From Bacteroidota bacterium (GTDB lineage Bacteria > Bacteroidota > Bacteroidia > Chitinophagales > JADJOU01), in contig JADJOU010000004.1 in the NCBI GenBank assembly GCA_016713645.1, positions 124,001 through 188,000 of the forward strand: 64,000 nucleotides of DNA. Direction: 5' to 3'. Under the pieces are notes generated by a model, which had not been told where the DNA came from, ran no database searches, and saw nothing but the letters and a program-made list of their open reading frames with translations. How positions within the stretch are numbered: the stretch's first letter is position 1; the number at the start of each line of letters is the position of its first letter. Below are positions 48,875-58,070 of the stretch, piece by piece. Made by a program: the position numbers and the translations under genes.

Positions 48875-49791
48875 TTAAGCGCGCAAAATAAATGATGTCA
48901 TGCTAAAAGAGCCAGCGATGGTGATATCATTGAAGAATTCCAATTTATCATCTCGGTCTTTCGTCGCCAATGTATAGAGCATGGGCAGATAATGCTCTGG
49001 CGTAGGTATCGCGAGTTGAATGGATTTGTCGAGTTGTTTATAATTGCTCAGCGCTTGATAATTATTGCTGCTGATCATTTCTTTAAAAGACTGATTGGCG
49101 TCTGCTGCCCATGGATGAGCAAAAGGCTGATTGAATAGCGCAGACATATTATCAGCGGCATTCTTGGCTTTTGGCAATTGCAAATAGGAAAAATTATGGA
49201 CCATATTTCCACTGCCTATGATCAAGATACCCTTCTTGCGCAAGGCATAGAGTTGTTTCCCAATTCATAGTGATACTGGCCATCTTTGGTATAGTCGAGG
49301 CTCAATTGAAGAACAGGAATTGTGGCATTTGGAAACATGGGTTTTAATACAGACCAACAGCCGTGATCTAATCCCCAACTAGCATCTTCATGCACTGGTG
49401 CTGGCTTGATAGTCTCGATAATTTCATGAGCGATTGCAGGAGAGCCTGGTGCGGGATATTGGACTTGAAATAGCGCATCTGGAAAACCTCCAAAATCGTG
49501 AATGGTCTTGGGTTTGTCCATATTGGTAATGAAACTCCCCTTGGTCTCCCAATGAGCAGAAATGCATAAAATGGCTCTCGGAGTGGGAATTTGACTGCCC
49601 ATATGCTTCCAACCCTTAGTGAAAACATTGTCTTCAATGGCATTCATCGGACTGCCGTGACCAATGAATAAAGCTGGCATCAATGCTGTTTCTGGGAGAT
49701 TTTTTCCAATTTCATGCAATGCGCTCAATGGGTTGGTCGAAATCATCATAGAGAATAGGACACTGTTTTGTATGAATTTTTTTCTATTCAT
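48875..49791 (-). CDS. ygiD: 4,5-DOPA-type extradiol dioxygenase (LigB family), one frameshift
   Basis: About 305 residues. LigB fold with metal ligands in FIGHGSPMNA, ICISAHWETKGS and GLDHGCWSVL, and LSLDYTKDGQYHYELG. The C-terminal part continues LRKKGILIIGSGNMVHNF. One A is missing in the run at 49256-49258, splitting the gene. An N-terminal MNRKKFIQNSVLFSMMIS resembles a twin-arginine-like or Sec signal, so it may be exported. The natural substrate is unknown; the name follows the family only. Confidence 0.88.
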
Positions 49792-49821
49792 TTATTCAAA
49801 AAATGGTGCAAAAAATACTAT

Positions 49822-51381
49822 TTAGAATGGCGTAAAATCCTCGTCATCTAATTTCTCATTCATCTTGGAACCCATGGAAATAAAATTGCTGGTTTCATTG
49901 GTCGGTTTTGCATAAACGGGCGTTTCGAATCCTTGGAAATTTCCAGCGTAGTCTAGATCGACGAACTTGGCTATTTGATTGATAAATCTCGTATTGACAC
50001 TGCCGATAGATCCATTTCTATGTTTGGCAATAATCACTTCTGCAATGCCTTTGGTATTGTTGTTGTTCTCATCTACTTCAATGCCATAATATTCAGGTCT
50101 ATAGAGGAACATGACCATATCCGCGTCTTGCTCGATAGCACCGGATTCCCTCAAGTCAGAGAGTTGTGGTTTTTTTGAACCTGTTCGCTGCTCAGGTGCA
50201 CGACTCAACTGAGAAAGGGCTATGATGGGAATATCCAATTCTTTGGCGAGTCCTTTTAATGCTCTTGAGATGGAAGAAATTTCTTGTTCTCTATTGCCGC
50301 TTGATTTGCCTTCTGCATTGCCGCCTGACATCAATTGAAGATAATCGATGATGATCATATTGATATCATGTTTGCGCTTTAGTTTTCTCGCCTTGGCCCT
50401 CAATTCAAATATACTCATGGCCGGTGTATCATCGATGAGAATTGGGGCAGTTTCTAATTTATCAATTTTGGTGATGAGCTGTGTCCATTCATCTTGGCGC
50501 AAATCGCCTTTCCTCAATTTTTCTGCATTGATTTCAGATTCCATGGAGATCATACGCTGAACGAGCTGCGCTGCGGACATCTCTAAGGAGAAGAATGCAA
50601 CGGGCTTTTTAAAGTCAATGGCTGCATTTCTCGCCAATGCCAGTGTGAATGCCGTTTTACCCATGGCTGGACGACCCGCGACGATAATTAAATCGGATTT
50701 CTGCCATCCACTCGTCATCTTGTCTAGCTCCATAAAGCCTGAACCGACGCCTGTGAGCGTATTTCCGCTTTTATTGTCTTCCATCCGCTTTTGAATCTCA
50801 TTCAATTGAGGCATCAAAAGGCTGGAGATTTCCATTGTGTCTTTTTTGCGGGAAGTCTGGGAGAGTGCAAATAGATTGGATTCGGCCTTATCGAGGAGTT
50901 CAAATACATCGGTCGTATCTTCAAAAGCATCTTTGATAATTTTGCTACTTTGAGAAATGATTTCTCGTTGAACATATTTCTGAGCGACGATACGGGCGTG
51001 AAACTCAATATTGGCAGAGGTTGATACGGTATTGGTCAATTTGGCTATATAATATGCGCCACCCACCGATTCGAGTTTTCCCTCTTTCCTCAATTGCTCG
51101 GTGATGGTGAGCATATCCACGGCCTGCTCCAATCGCATGAGTTCATGGATCGCTTGAAAGATGCTTTTATGTGCTTCATTGTAAAATGATTTACCCTCGA
51201 TGATTCCCAATATGCTATCCATGGCATTGGAATCGATCAAAAGAGCTCCGAGCACTGCGCGCTCCAAGTCTAGGGCTTGCGGAGGCAATTTCCCGAAATC
51301 AGAAAAAGACATTTCAGATGCCGTATTTTTCTTGTTAAATCCTTGAAAAGATTTTTTGATTAATTCAGGAGTCTCAGCCAT
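49822..51381 (-). CDS. dnaB: Replicative DNA helicase
   Basis: 519 residues. N-terminal domain (PQALDLERAVLGALLID, EAHKSIFQAIHELM), linker helix, then the RecA-like motor: Walker A VAGRPAMGKTAFTL (about residue 227 on), Walker B IIIDYLQLMSG, SQLSRAPEQR and the arginine finger region RESGAIEQDADM. Unwinds DNA at the replication fork. Complete, no intein in the Walker A site. Located next to folB across a divergent 261-bp region, not beside rplI. Confidence 0.96.
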   Translation of the reverse strand: MAETPELIKKSFQGFNKKNTASEMSFSDFGKLPPQALDLERAVLGALLIDSNAMDSILGIIEGKSFYNEAHKSIFQAIHELMRLEQAVDMLTITEQLRKEGKLESVGGAYYIAKLTNTVSTSANIEFHARIVAQKYVQREIISQSSKIIKDAFEDTTDVFELLDKAESNLFALSQTSRKKDTMEISSLLMPQLNEIQKRMEDNKSGNTLTGVGSGFMELDKMTSGWQKSDLIIVAGRPAMGKTAFTLALARNAAIDFKKPVAFFSLEMSAAQLVQRMISMESEINAEKLRKGDLRQDEWTQLITKIDKLETAPILIDDTPAMSIFELRAKARKLKRKHDINMIIIDYLQLMSGGNAEGKSSGNREQEISSISRALKGLAKELDIPIIALSQLSRAPEQRTGSKKPQLSDLRESGAIEQDADMVMFLYRPEYYGIEVDENNNNTKGIAEVIIAKHRNGSIGSVNTRFINQIAKFVDLDYAGNFQGFETPVYAKPTNETSNFISMGSKMNEKLDDEDFTPF

Positions 51382-51642
51382 AAGTGTATAGTCGTAAAGT
51401 TTTGATGAAATTAAAATTCGGTAGTACGGATATCGAATTATGGGATAAAAAGTAAACTTCTAATTTTGAACTATAAGATAAGGATATTTTTGAGTCAACA
51501 GTTAATTGTGGATATTTAATAAAAAATGTGGATTGTCATTTTTTGTTTAAATTTGATATAGTAAACCAATGATTTAATTCAGAAAAAAACAATCAATCGA
51601 CGCTTATATTAGCCAAATGTTTACTATTAATGTGTGTAATTT

Positions 51643-52023
51643 ATGATGTACAAAATTCTTTTAAGGGAATGTGAAATTTTTGCCTATCACGGGGTGCATG
51701 AATTTGAGCGGAGGGATGGTCAATTGTTTTTAATCGATGCAGAAATTGACTGTATGCATGAAGGTGAATTCGCAGACACCTTATCGGATACCATTGATTA
51801 TACCAAAGTGTATGAAATTGTGCAAAAAGAGATGGCAATACCCTCGCAATTATTAGAGGTAGTTGTTCAGAGGATCATACATGCGCTATTTGTAAACGCG
51901 CCGAATATCGAAAAAGTCATGGTGCGCCTGACCAAGAAAAATCCACCGATTGAGGGATTCAAAGGGAGTTTGGGCATTGAGATAACAAGAGAAAGAGAAA
52001 AAATAAGAAATAATAGATTGTGA
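51643..52023 (+). CDS. folB: Dihydroneopterin aldolase
   Basis: 126 residues. Folate pathway enzyme cleaving dihydroneopterin. Family marks: ILLRECEIFAYHGVHEFERR (catalytic region), DTLSDTIDYTKVYEIV, and the closing VRLTKKNPPIEGFKGSLGIE. The start is ATG at 51643 or the next codon, also ATG. Other folate genes are not adjacent. About 140 bp separate its stop from the restriction-enzyme fragment. Confidence 0.9.
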   Translation: MMYKILLRECEIFAYHGVHEFERRDGQLFLIDAEIDCMHEGEFADTLSDTIDYTKVYEIVQKEMAIPSQLLEVVVQRIIHALFVNAPNIEKVMVRLTKKNPPIEGFKGSLGIEITREREKIRNNRL

Positions 52024-52165
52024 TTATTTACCAAGGACTGCTTTTACCTTTAACTTCAGAAAAAAGCGGACAATAAAAAGATAAATTTAGCTAATATTGG
52101 GGATTGCCAATTCATAATAAATACCATTAAGAACAATTGGAGGGCAGAAAAGCGAAATTTAAAGA

Positions 52166-53318
52166 ATGACTATAGACCAGTACATTGATAGCATCAATCA
52201 AAGATATAAATTAGGAAACGCCACTGAACACACGTTTAGAGGATTTACAATTATTGATTGAAAGCCTTATTCCCAATATTAGAGCCACCAATGAACCCCA
52301 AAGGCAATCATGCGGTGCGCCTGATTATATATTGACAAAAAAGACATTCCCATTGGCTATATCGAAGCAAAAGATATTGGGGATAGTGATTTAGAGGGAT
52401 TGAAAAAAACAGGCAATAAAGAGCAATTTGATAGATATAAAGCCTCATTGCCCAATCTCATCTTTTACAGATTATTTGAACTTCTTTATATATCATGAAG
52501 GGGAATTGGTTACAAAAGTTAGTATAGGCGAATTGACCGATAAGGGGATAAAACCAATACCCGCCAACTTTGAAAGCTTCAAAGATTTATTGATAGACTT
52601 TTGTATCTATCGAGGGCAAACCATAAAGGACAGCAAGAAATTGGCAAAGATGATGGCGGGAAAGGCTCGTCTTTTATCTGATGTGATTGAAAAGGCATTG
52701 GAAAGCGATGAAATCAATGATGAAAATAGTACCCTAAAGGACCAAATGAAAGCCTTTAAAGCGATACTTATACATGATATTACGCCTAAAGGGTTTGCAG
52801 ACGTTTACGCTCAAACGATTGCTTATGGCATGTTTGCCGCTCGATTACACGACCCCAATTTAGATACATTCAGCAGACAGGAAGCATCTGAACTGATACC
52901 CAAGTCAAACCCATTTTTGCGCAAATTGTTTGGATATATCGCTGGTCCTGATATAGACGACCGCATCAAATGGATAGTAGATGGATTATCTGAAATCTTT
53001 TTGGCTTGCGATGTCGATAAGATACTAAAGAACTATGGAAAAAGCACAAAAATGGAAGACCCTATTATCCATTTTTATGAAACATTCCTGAGCGAATACG
53101 ACCCCAAACTGAGAAAGGCGAGAGGCGTATGGTATACCCCCGCACCCGTTGTCAATTTTATTGTGCGTGCAGTAGATGACATCTTAAAAACCGAGTTTGA
53201 TTTGCCGAATGGACTTGCTGACAATTCTAAGACCAAAATAAAAGTCAATCTACAGGCAACGGATAAGCGATACAAAGAGAATAATAAGACCATTGAACAA
53301 GAAGTACACAAAGTACAG
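52166..53318 (+). pseudogene. N-terminal third of a type ISP-like restriction-modification enzyme, three frameshifts, joined to purB
   Basis: Translating all frames gives MTIDQYIDSINQRYKLGNAT, then IESLIPNIRATNEP. The PD-(D/E)xK nuclease site follows: CGAPDYILTKK and GYIEAKDIG. Next come AEMMAGKARLL-like and GFADVYAQTIAYGMFAARLH, and then GVWYTPAPVVNFIVRAVDDI, which begins the adenine methylase part. In relatives a helicase is not between these, and the protein goes on to methylase motif I (DPATGTGTFL) right after EVHKVQ. Here it changes at 53319 to purB in the same frame. Breaks: near 52240, a lost A in 52337-52342, an extra T in 52463-52466. Without methylase motifs it cannot modify DNA. 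Confidence 0.82.
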
Positions 53319-54193
53319 ATGTTGGCGAAAACGCATGGACAGCCTGCTTCTCCAACGAGTTTGGGCAAAGAGATGGCGGTGTTTAACGAGCGCATATTGG
53401 TGCAATTGGATCAATTATTGGCTGTTCCATTCAGCGCAAAATTCGGTGGCGCAACGGGCAATTTCAATGCACATAAAGTATCTTTTCCAGCATTGAATTG
53501 GATACAACTCGGCAATGAATTTGTCGCTTCTCTCGGTTTAAAGCGAAGCAGATTGACCACGCAAATCGAACACTACGACAACCTCGCAGCCTTATGCGAT
53601 AGCGTTAAGCGCATCGATAATATCCTCATCGATTTTTGTAGAGATATGTGGACCTATATTTCGATGGAGTATTTTAAACAGAAAATTAAAGCGGGAGAAA
53701 TTGGTTCGAGCGCTATGCCGCATAAAGTAAATCCCATTGATTTTGAAAATGCAGAGGGCAATCTGGGCATGGCCAATGCCATCTTAGAGCACCTCGCCGC
53801 AAAATTGCCCATCTCTCGCTTACAGCGCGACTTGACGGATAGCACAGTCTTGAGAAATATCGGTGTGCCATTTGGACATGTGTCTATTGCATTTCAATCC
53901 ATCAATAAGGGCATGGATAAATTGCTCTTGAATAAAGAGGCGATTCATCGCGATTTGGAGAACAATTGGATTGTAATTGCAGAGGCCATTCAGACTATCT
54001 TGCGCAGGGAGAATATTCCCAATCCCTATGAGAAATTAAAGACTTGACGAGGATCAACGAAAAGATCAATCAGCAAACTTTTGTTGACTTCATCGATTCC
54101 ATGGATATTGAAGAGCGCATCAAAAATGAATTGAAAGAGATTTCTCCATTTAACTATATCGGCTATACCCTTGAAGAACAGTCCATCAGCTAA
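53319..54193 (+). pseudogene. purB: C-terminal two thirds of adenylosuccinate lyase, fused in frame to the restriction enzyme, one frameshift
   Basis: From MLAKTHGQPASPTSLGKEM on, the protein is adenylosuccinate lyase: PFSAKFGGATGNFNAH, the signature loop GSSAMPHKVNPIDFENAEGN with the catalytic serine, and RDLTDSTVLRNIGVP. About 165 N-terminal residues of PurB, including one catalytic histidine region, are absent and replaced by the restriction-enzyme part with no stop between. A lost A in 54038-54040 shifts the end; repaired it reads Lys-Asp-Leu-Thr-Arg-Ile-Asn-Glu and stops at 54191-54193. As drawn the enzyme would not work, so a full purB elsewhere or a misassembly is expected. Confidence 0.85.
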
Positions 54194-54332
54194 ACTCGTC
54201 TTGAACGTCGACTACTATTTCAATGAAGATGGGTTAATGGTTTTTACCAGAGAATATCACCTCAAACGTGGATATTGCTGTGGGAGCAAGTGTTTGCACT
54301 GTCCTTATGAATACAAGAATGTGGTAAAATAA
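54171..54332 (+). CDS. DUF5522 small cysteine-rich protein
   Basis: 53 residues from a TTG at 54171. Reads KLVLNVDYYFNEDGLMVFT, then EYHLKRGYCCGSKCLHCPY and ends YKNVVK. The cysteine cluster Cys-Cys-x3-Cys-x2-Cys-Pro-Tyr is the mark of DUF5522, a small family of unknown function that may bind metal. Its start overlaps the repaired purB stop by 23 bp, a coupling I recall for purB neighbours in Bacteroidota. It is followed 9 bp later by the convergent symporter stop. Confidence 0.78.
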   Translation: MKNSPSAKLVLNVDYYFNEDGLMVFTREYHLKRGYCCGSKCLHCPYEYKNVVK

Positions 54333-54341
54333 AACACCGAT

Positions 54342-55808
54342 CTATTCTTTTTCTTTTGATAGAAATAATCCAATAAAGGTCAAAGTTCCATTCAACAAGA
54401 TCAATTCATTCCCAAACTTATATCCATTCAATAATTGAACAGAATGCGTATCGATATAATAACAGATCATCGGTGCAATGACACAAACGATAGGGGTAAA
54501 GTGATCGCGCACCCTTATTTTTGTAAATAAGCCAAAGGCAAATAATCCCAAAAGCGGTCCATAGGTATAATTGGCGATGCGCATCACCGTGTCTATTACT
54601 GCGCTGCTATTGAGCATTTTTTTTACCAATATTGTCAAGAATAAAAGGATAGCAAAACAAATATGGATGATTCTTCTGCGCTTGGTTTTTTGTGCGAAAG
54701 TAAAACTCATATCATTGTCGTAATTGGCAATGTCAAAATAATATGAAGTGGTCAAAGTCGTCAAAACACTGTCTGCACTGGAGAATGTCGCAGCCGTCAA
54801 TCCAACGATAAATGCAATGCCCGCCATCAATCCCAAGTGATTCAATGCCAATAATGGAAACAATTTATCTGTATCTGGTTTGCCAATGGCATTCATCGGC
54901 AATTCAATTTGCAATTGATCGCGATAAATCCAAAGCAATACGCCGAGGGATAGAAAAAATACATTGGTGATGACCATGATGACGCTAAACCATGTGATGT
55001 TTTTCTGTGCTTCACCTAAATTTTTGCAGCTCAAATTCTTCTGCATCATATTCTGATCTAACCCTGTCATCGTCGCAGCAATGAATACGCCTCCGATGAA
55101 TTGCTTGAAGAAAAATGATTTCTCTTTGACGTCCCAAAAGAATATCTGCGATCGCTCATCATTGGCAATGGCTTGCACCATATCGCCAAAACTGAAGTGG
55201 AGGGATTGGCATATCGCAACGAGCGAAAATACAACGCCCAAGATCAAAAGCAATGATTGCAAACTATCCGTCCATACCAAGGTTTTAATTCCACCTTTGG
55301 TTGTATATCCCAATATGGCCAATATCACGATGAGGATGGTCGCCCAAAAGGGAATGCCCAAGGCATCGAATATAAAGAGTTGAATGACGGAAGCCGCTAA
55401 GAACAAGCGTGCACCAGCACCTAGAATTCTTGAGAGCAAAAAGAAATAAGCACCTGTCTTTTGTGTTTTGGTGCCAAAGCGCTGTTCGAGATAAGTATAG
55501 ATGGATACTAAATTCAGTCTATAGTAAAGCGGTAAGAGCAATTGCGAGATGATGATGTATCCAAAAAAATAGCCCAAGACCAATTGTAAGTAACCGAATT
55601 TGGCTGCTCCCACGGCTCCTGGAACCGATATGAAAGTAACGCCGCTGAGGGAATCGCCCAACATCCCGAAGGCGACGATATACCATGGCGAATTTTTATT
55701 GCCTAGGAAATATGAATCTGCATCTGCTTTTTTACTCGTATACCATGAAATGGCCATCAAGATGGCAAAGTAGCCCAGCACACAGAGTAGGATCAAAAAT
55801 GAACTCAT
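54342..55808 (-). CDS. Sodium:solute symporter (SSS family)
   Basis: 488 residues, about 13 membrane helices. Family marks: SYFLGNKNSPWYIVAFGMLG, DSLSGVTFISVPGAV (sodium site), YLEQRFGTKTQ, and GLTAATFSSADSVLTTLT (second sodium-site serines). The substrate is unknown; close Bacteroidota members are annotated only as sodium:solute symporters. No break was seen. The upstream SRPBCC gene stops 25 bp before this start, same strand, so they may share a transcript. Confidence 0.9.
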   Translation of the reverse strand: MSSFLILLCVLGYFAILMAISWYTSKKADADSYFLGNKNSPWYIVAFGMLGDSLSGVTFISVPGAVGAAKFGYLQLVLGYFFGYIIISQLLLPLYYRLNLVSIYTYLEQRFGTKTQKTGAYFFLLSRILGAGARLFLAASVIQLFIFDALGIPFWATILIVILAILGYTTKGGIKTLVWTDSLQSLLLILGVVFSLVAICQSLHFSFGDMVQAIANDERSQIFFWDVKEKSFFFKQFIGGVFIAATMTGLDQNMMQKNLSCKNLGEAQKNITWFSVIMVITNVFFLSLGVLLWIYRDQLQIELPMNAIGKPDTDKLFPLLALNHLGLMAGIAFIVGLTAATFSSADSVLTTLTTSYYFDIANYDNDMSFTFAQKTKRRRIIHICFAILLFLTILVKKMLNSSAVIDTVMRIANYTYGPLLGLFAFGLFTKIRVRDHFTPIVCVIAPMICYYIDTHSVQLLNGYKFGNELILLNGTLTFIGLFLSKEKE

Positions 55809-55833
55809 GCAATTTGAATTTTAGTTTGATTTT

Positions 55834-56343
55834 TTATTGATGTCTTAAGCCATCTTCCAAGCGATTCATCTCCACTTGTAAATTTAAATCGTTTTTATTG
55901 AAGAGAAAGAATACACTCGCCCATCTATTGTACGACTTGGTGTTTTCAGTGACAATGATTTTTGTTTGCTTATCATCGATAGGAATGAGCTCGTAGCTGA
56001 ATTCAGAGATGAGCTCAAATTTTCTATTGTGCATTTGATAGGCATACTTCGTTGGCTTTTGGAAGGAGAGGAGGGTATAATCTACGCTGTCTTTCTCCGT
56101 AAAATATTCTGCCCACACTTTGGTGACTTCATTGGTATCAGTGGATTGCTTGATGATGTCTTTCCTCCAGTTGATCTGTCCGCGCTTGTCTGTCAAGACT
56201 TTCCATATGGTTGCTTGTGGATATGGAAATGTTTTTTGTGTGCTGACGGTATAGGTAGATTTTGCAAAAAAGCTATAGATAACGACTGATACGGCTAGAC
56301 CGACGAATATCAGGTTGATGATGATGACAATTTTTTTGAGCAT
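55834..56343 (-). CDS. SRPBCC (START/polyketide-cyclase fold) protein with N-terminal membrane helix
   Basis: 169 residues. One membrane helix at residues about 5-27 (IVIIINLIFVGLAVSVVIYS), then an SRPBCC-like domain: QKTFPYPQATIWKVLTD, INWRKDIIK, YTLLSFQKPTKYAYQM and ISEFSYELIPIDDKQTKI. Such folds hold hydrophobic ligands; no ligand is known here. It lies divergently upstream of glpD, with 62 bp between. Confidence 0.75.
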   Translation of the reverse strand: MLKKIVIIINLIFVGLAVSVVIYSFFAKSTYTVSTQKTFPYPQATIWKVLTDKRGQINWRKDIIKQSTDTNEVTKVWAEYFTEKDSVDYTLLSFQKPTKYAYQMHNRKFELISEFSYELIPIDDKQTKIIVTENTKSYNRWASVFFLFNKNDLNLQVEMNRLEDGLRHQ

Positions 56344-56405
56344 AGAATTTTAAATGTGGTAAATTTAATTCAATTTTCTTGCTTCATATTTTATAGTTTT
56401 AAGCC

Positions 56406-58070
56406 ATGTTTTCATTTCAAGAGCGAGCGCAACAATTAAATGGAATTGCCCAGACGGATTATGACTTAGTTATCATCGGCGGGGGAATTACGGGATGTGG
56501 CATTGCACTTGACGCTGCAAGTCGCGAAACGGGCAGAAATTTGAAAATTTTATTATTGGAAAAAGGCGACTTTGCCAATGGTACATCATCTAGGTCGACG
56601 AAATTAATTCATGGTGGCTTGCGCTATTTGAAGAATTTTGAATTTAAATTAGTTTATGAAGTTGGAAGGGAGCGCGAAATCCTCCATCAAAATGCGCGGC
56701 ATTTGGTCTTGGCAGAGAAAATGCTCTTGCCCATATTAAAAGCGGGGAGTTTAGGTAAATTCACAACGGGTATAGGCTTGAGATTGTATGATTTCTTAGC
56801 GGGTGTTAAATATGAAGAGCGCAGAAAAATGCTCAATAAAGAGGAGACTATTCAAGAAGAAAAACTCTTGAAAAGAGCGCCGATTATAGGAGGAGGATTG
56901 TACTATGAATATAGAACAGATGATGCGAGATTGACGATGGATGTGCTCAAAACAGCTTGCATAAAATACCATGCGAAGGCATTAAATTATGCGCGTTGAA
57001 CGGTTTGTCTATGATGCTGAGCGCAAAATAACAGGACTGGAATTCACCGATGTCATTTCAAATACGCGTTATCAAGTAAAATCAAAAGTGATCATCAATG
57101 CCACAGGGCCATGGGTGGATACTTTGAGGTCTTCGGACCAATCGCTTCAGGGGAAGCATATACAGCATTCAAAAGGGGTGCATTTGGTTTTTGCCCATAG
57201 GGATATTCCGCTGAAACATGCCATCTACTTTGATTTGCCCGATAAGCGCATGATGTTTGCAATTCCAAGAAATGAATGTACCTACATCGGAACAACAGAT
57301 ACTTTTTATAAAGATTCTATTGATCAACCGATCATTACCAAGGAGGATATTGACTATCTCTTGAATGGAATTAATCAGATGCTCGAAAATGGAAATGTGC
57401 GAAAGGAAATGATTTTATCAATGTGGAGTGGGGTGCGACCGCTGATCTATGAAGAGGGAAAAAACGCCTCAGAATTGAGTCGAAGGGATGAAGTATTGAT
57501 TTCTCCATCTGGCTTGATTTCAATCGCTGGTGGTAAGTTAACGGGTTATAGGGCAATGGCAGAAGAAGTGGTGGATTTGGTGATGGATGGATTAGCATTG
57601 AATTCAGCAAAGTGTGCGACAAAATCAATCAAATTATTCGGGGGAATTTTGAAACTGAAAATGATGCAAGTCTTTGTTTAGAAGGTTTTATCGAGATGGG
57701 ACTTAAATTGGGCATTGATCAAAATACGACGATCAAACTCTTTCACAAATACGGGACTGAAATGGAATCTGTCTTACTATACTTTAGCGATATCAAAGCG
57801 AAGTATACATTTCCACTGCTAGCAGCGGAATTGATTTATTGTATACAGCATGAACAATGTTATTCTCTGAGTGATTTCTATATTCGCAGATCTGGATATC
57901 TCTATTTTGAAAGGGGATTGATTAGTCCGGCCAGCGTGATGGAATCGTCAGATATATTGAAAGAATATCTAGATTTAAGTGATGAAGAATTGCTGCGCCA
58001 ACAAGACGAGTTAAAAAAGGAATTGGAACAAACGGATTGGAAGTTTTATTATTCGTCCATAGATAAATGA
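56406..58070 (+). CDS. glpD: Aerobic glycerol-3-phosphate dehydrogenase, two frameshifts
   Basis: FAD-dependent, membrane-associated oxidation of glycerol-3-phosphate to DHAP feeding the quinone pool. FAD motif LVIIGGGITGCGIALDAASR, then SSRSTKLIHGGLRYLKNFE, TDDARLTMDV, INATGPWVDTL, YIGTTDTFYKDS, WSGVRPLI and ISIAGGKLTGYRAMAEEVVD, and a helical C-terminal cap. Losses near 56992 and in the G run 57640-57644 split it in three. Repaired length is about 555 residues, normal. It overlaps kdtA by ATGA. Confidence 0.93.
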
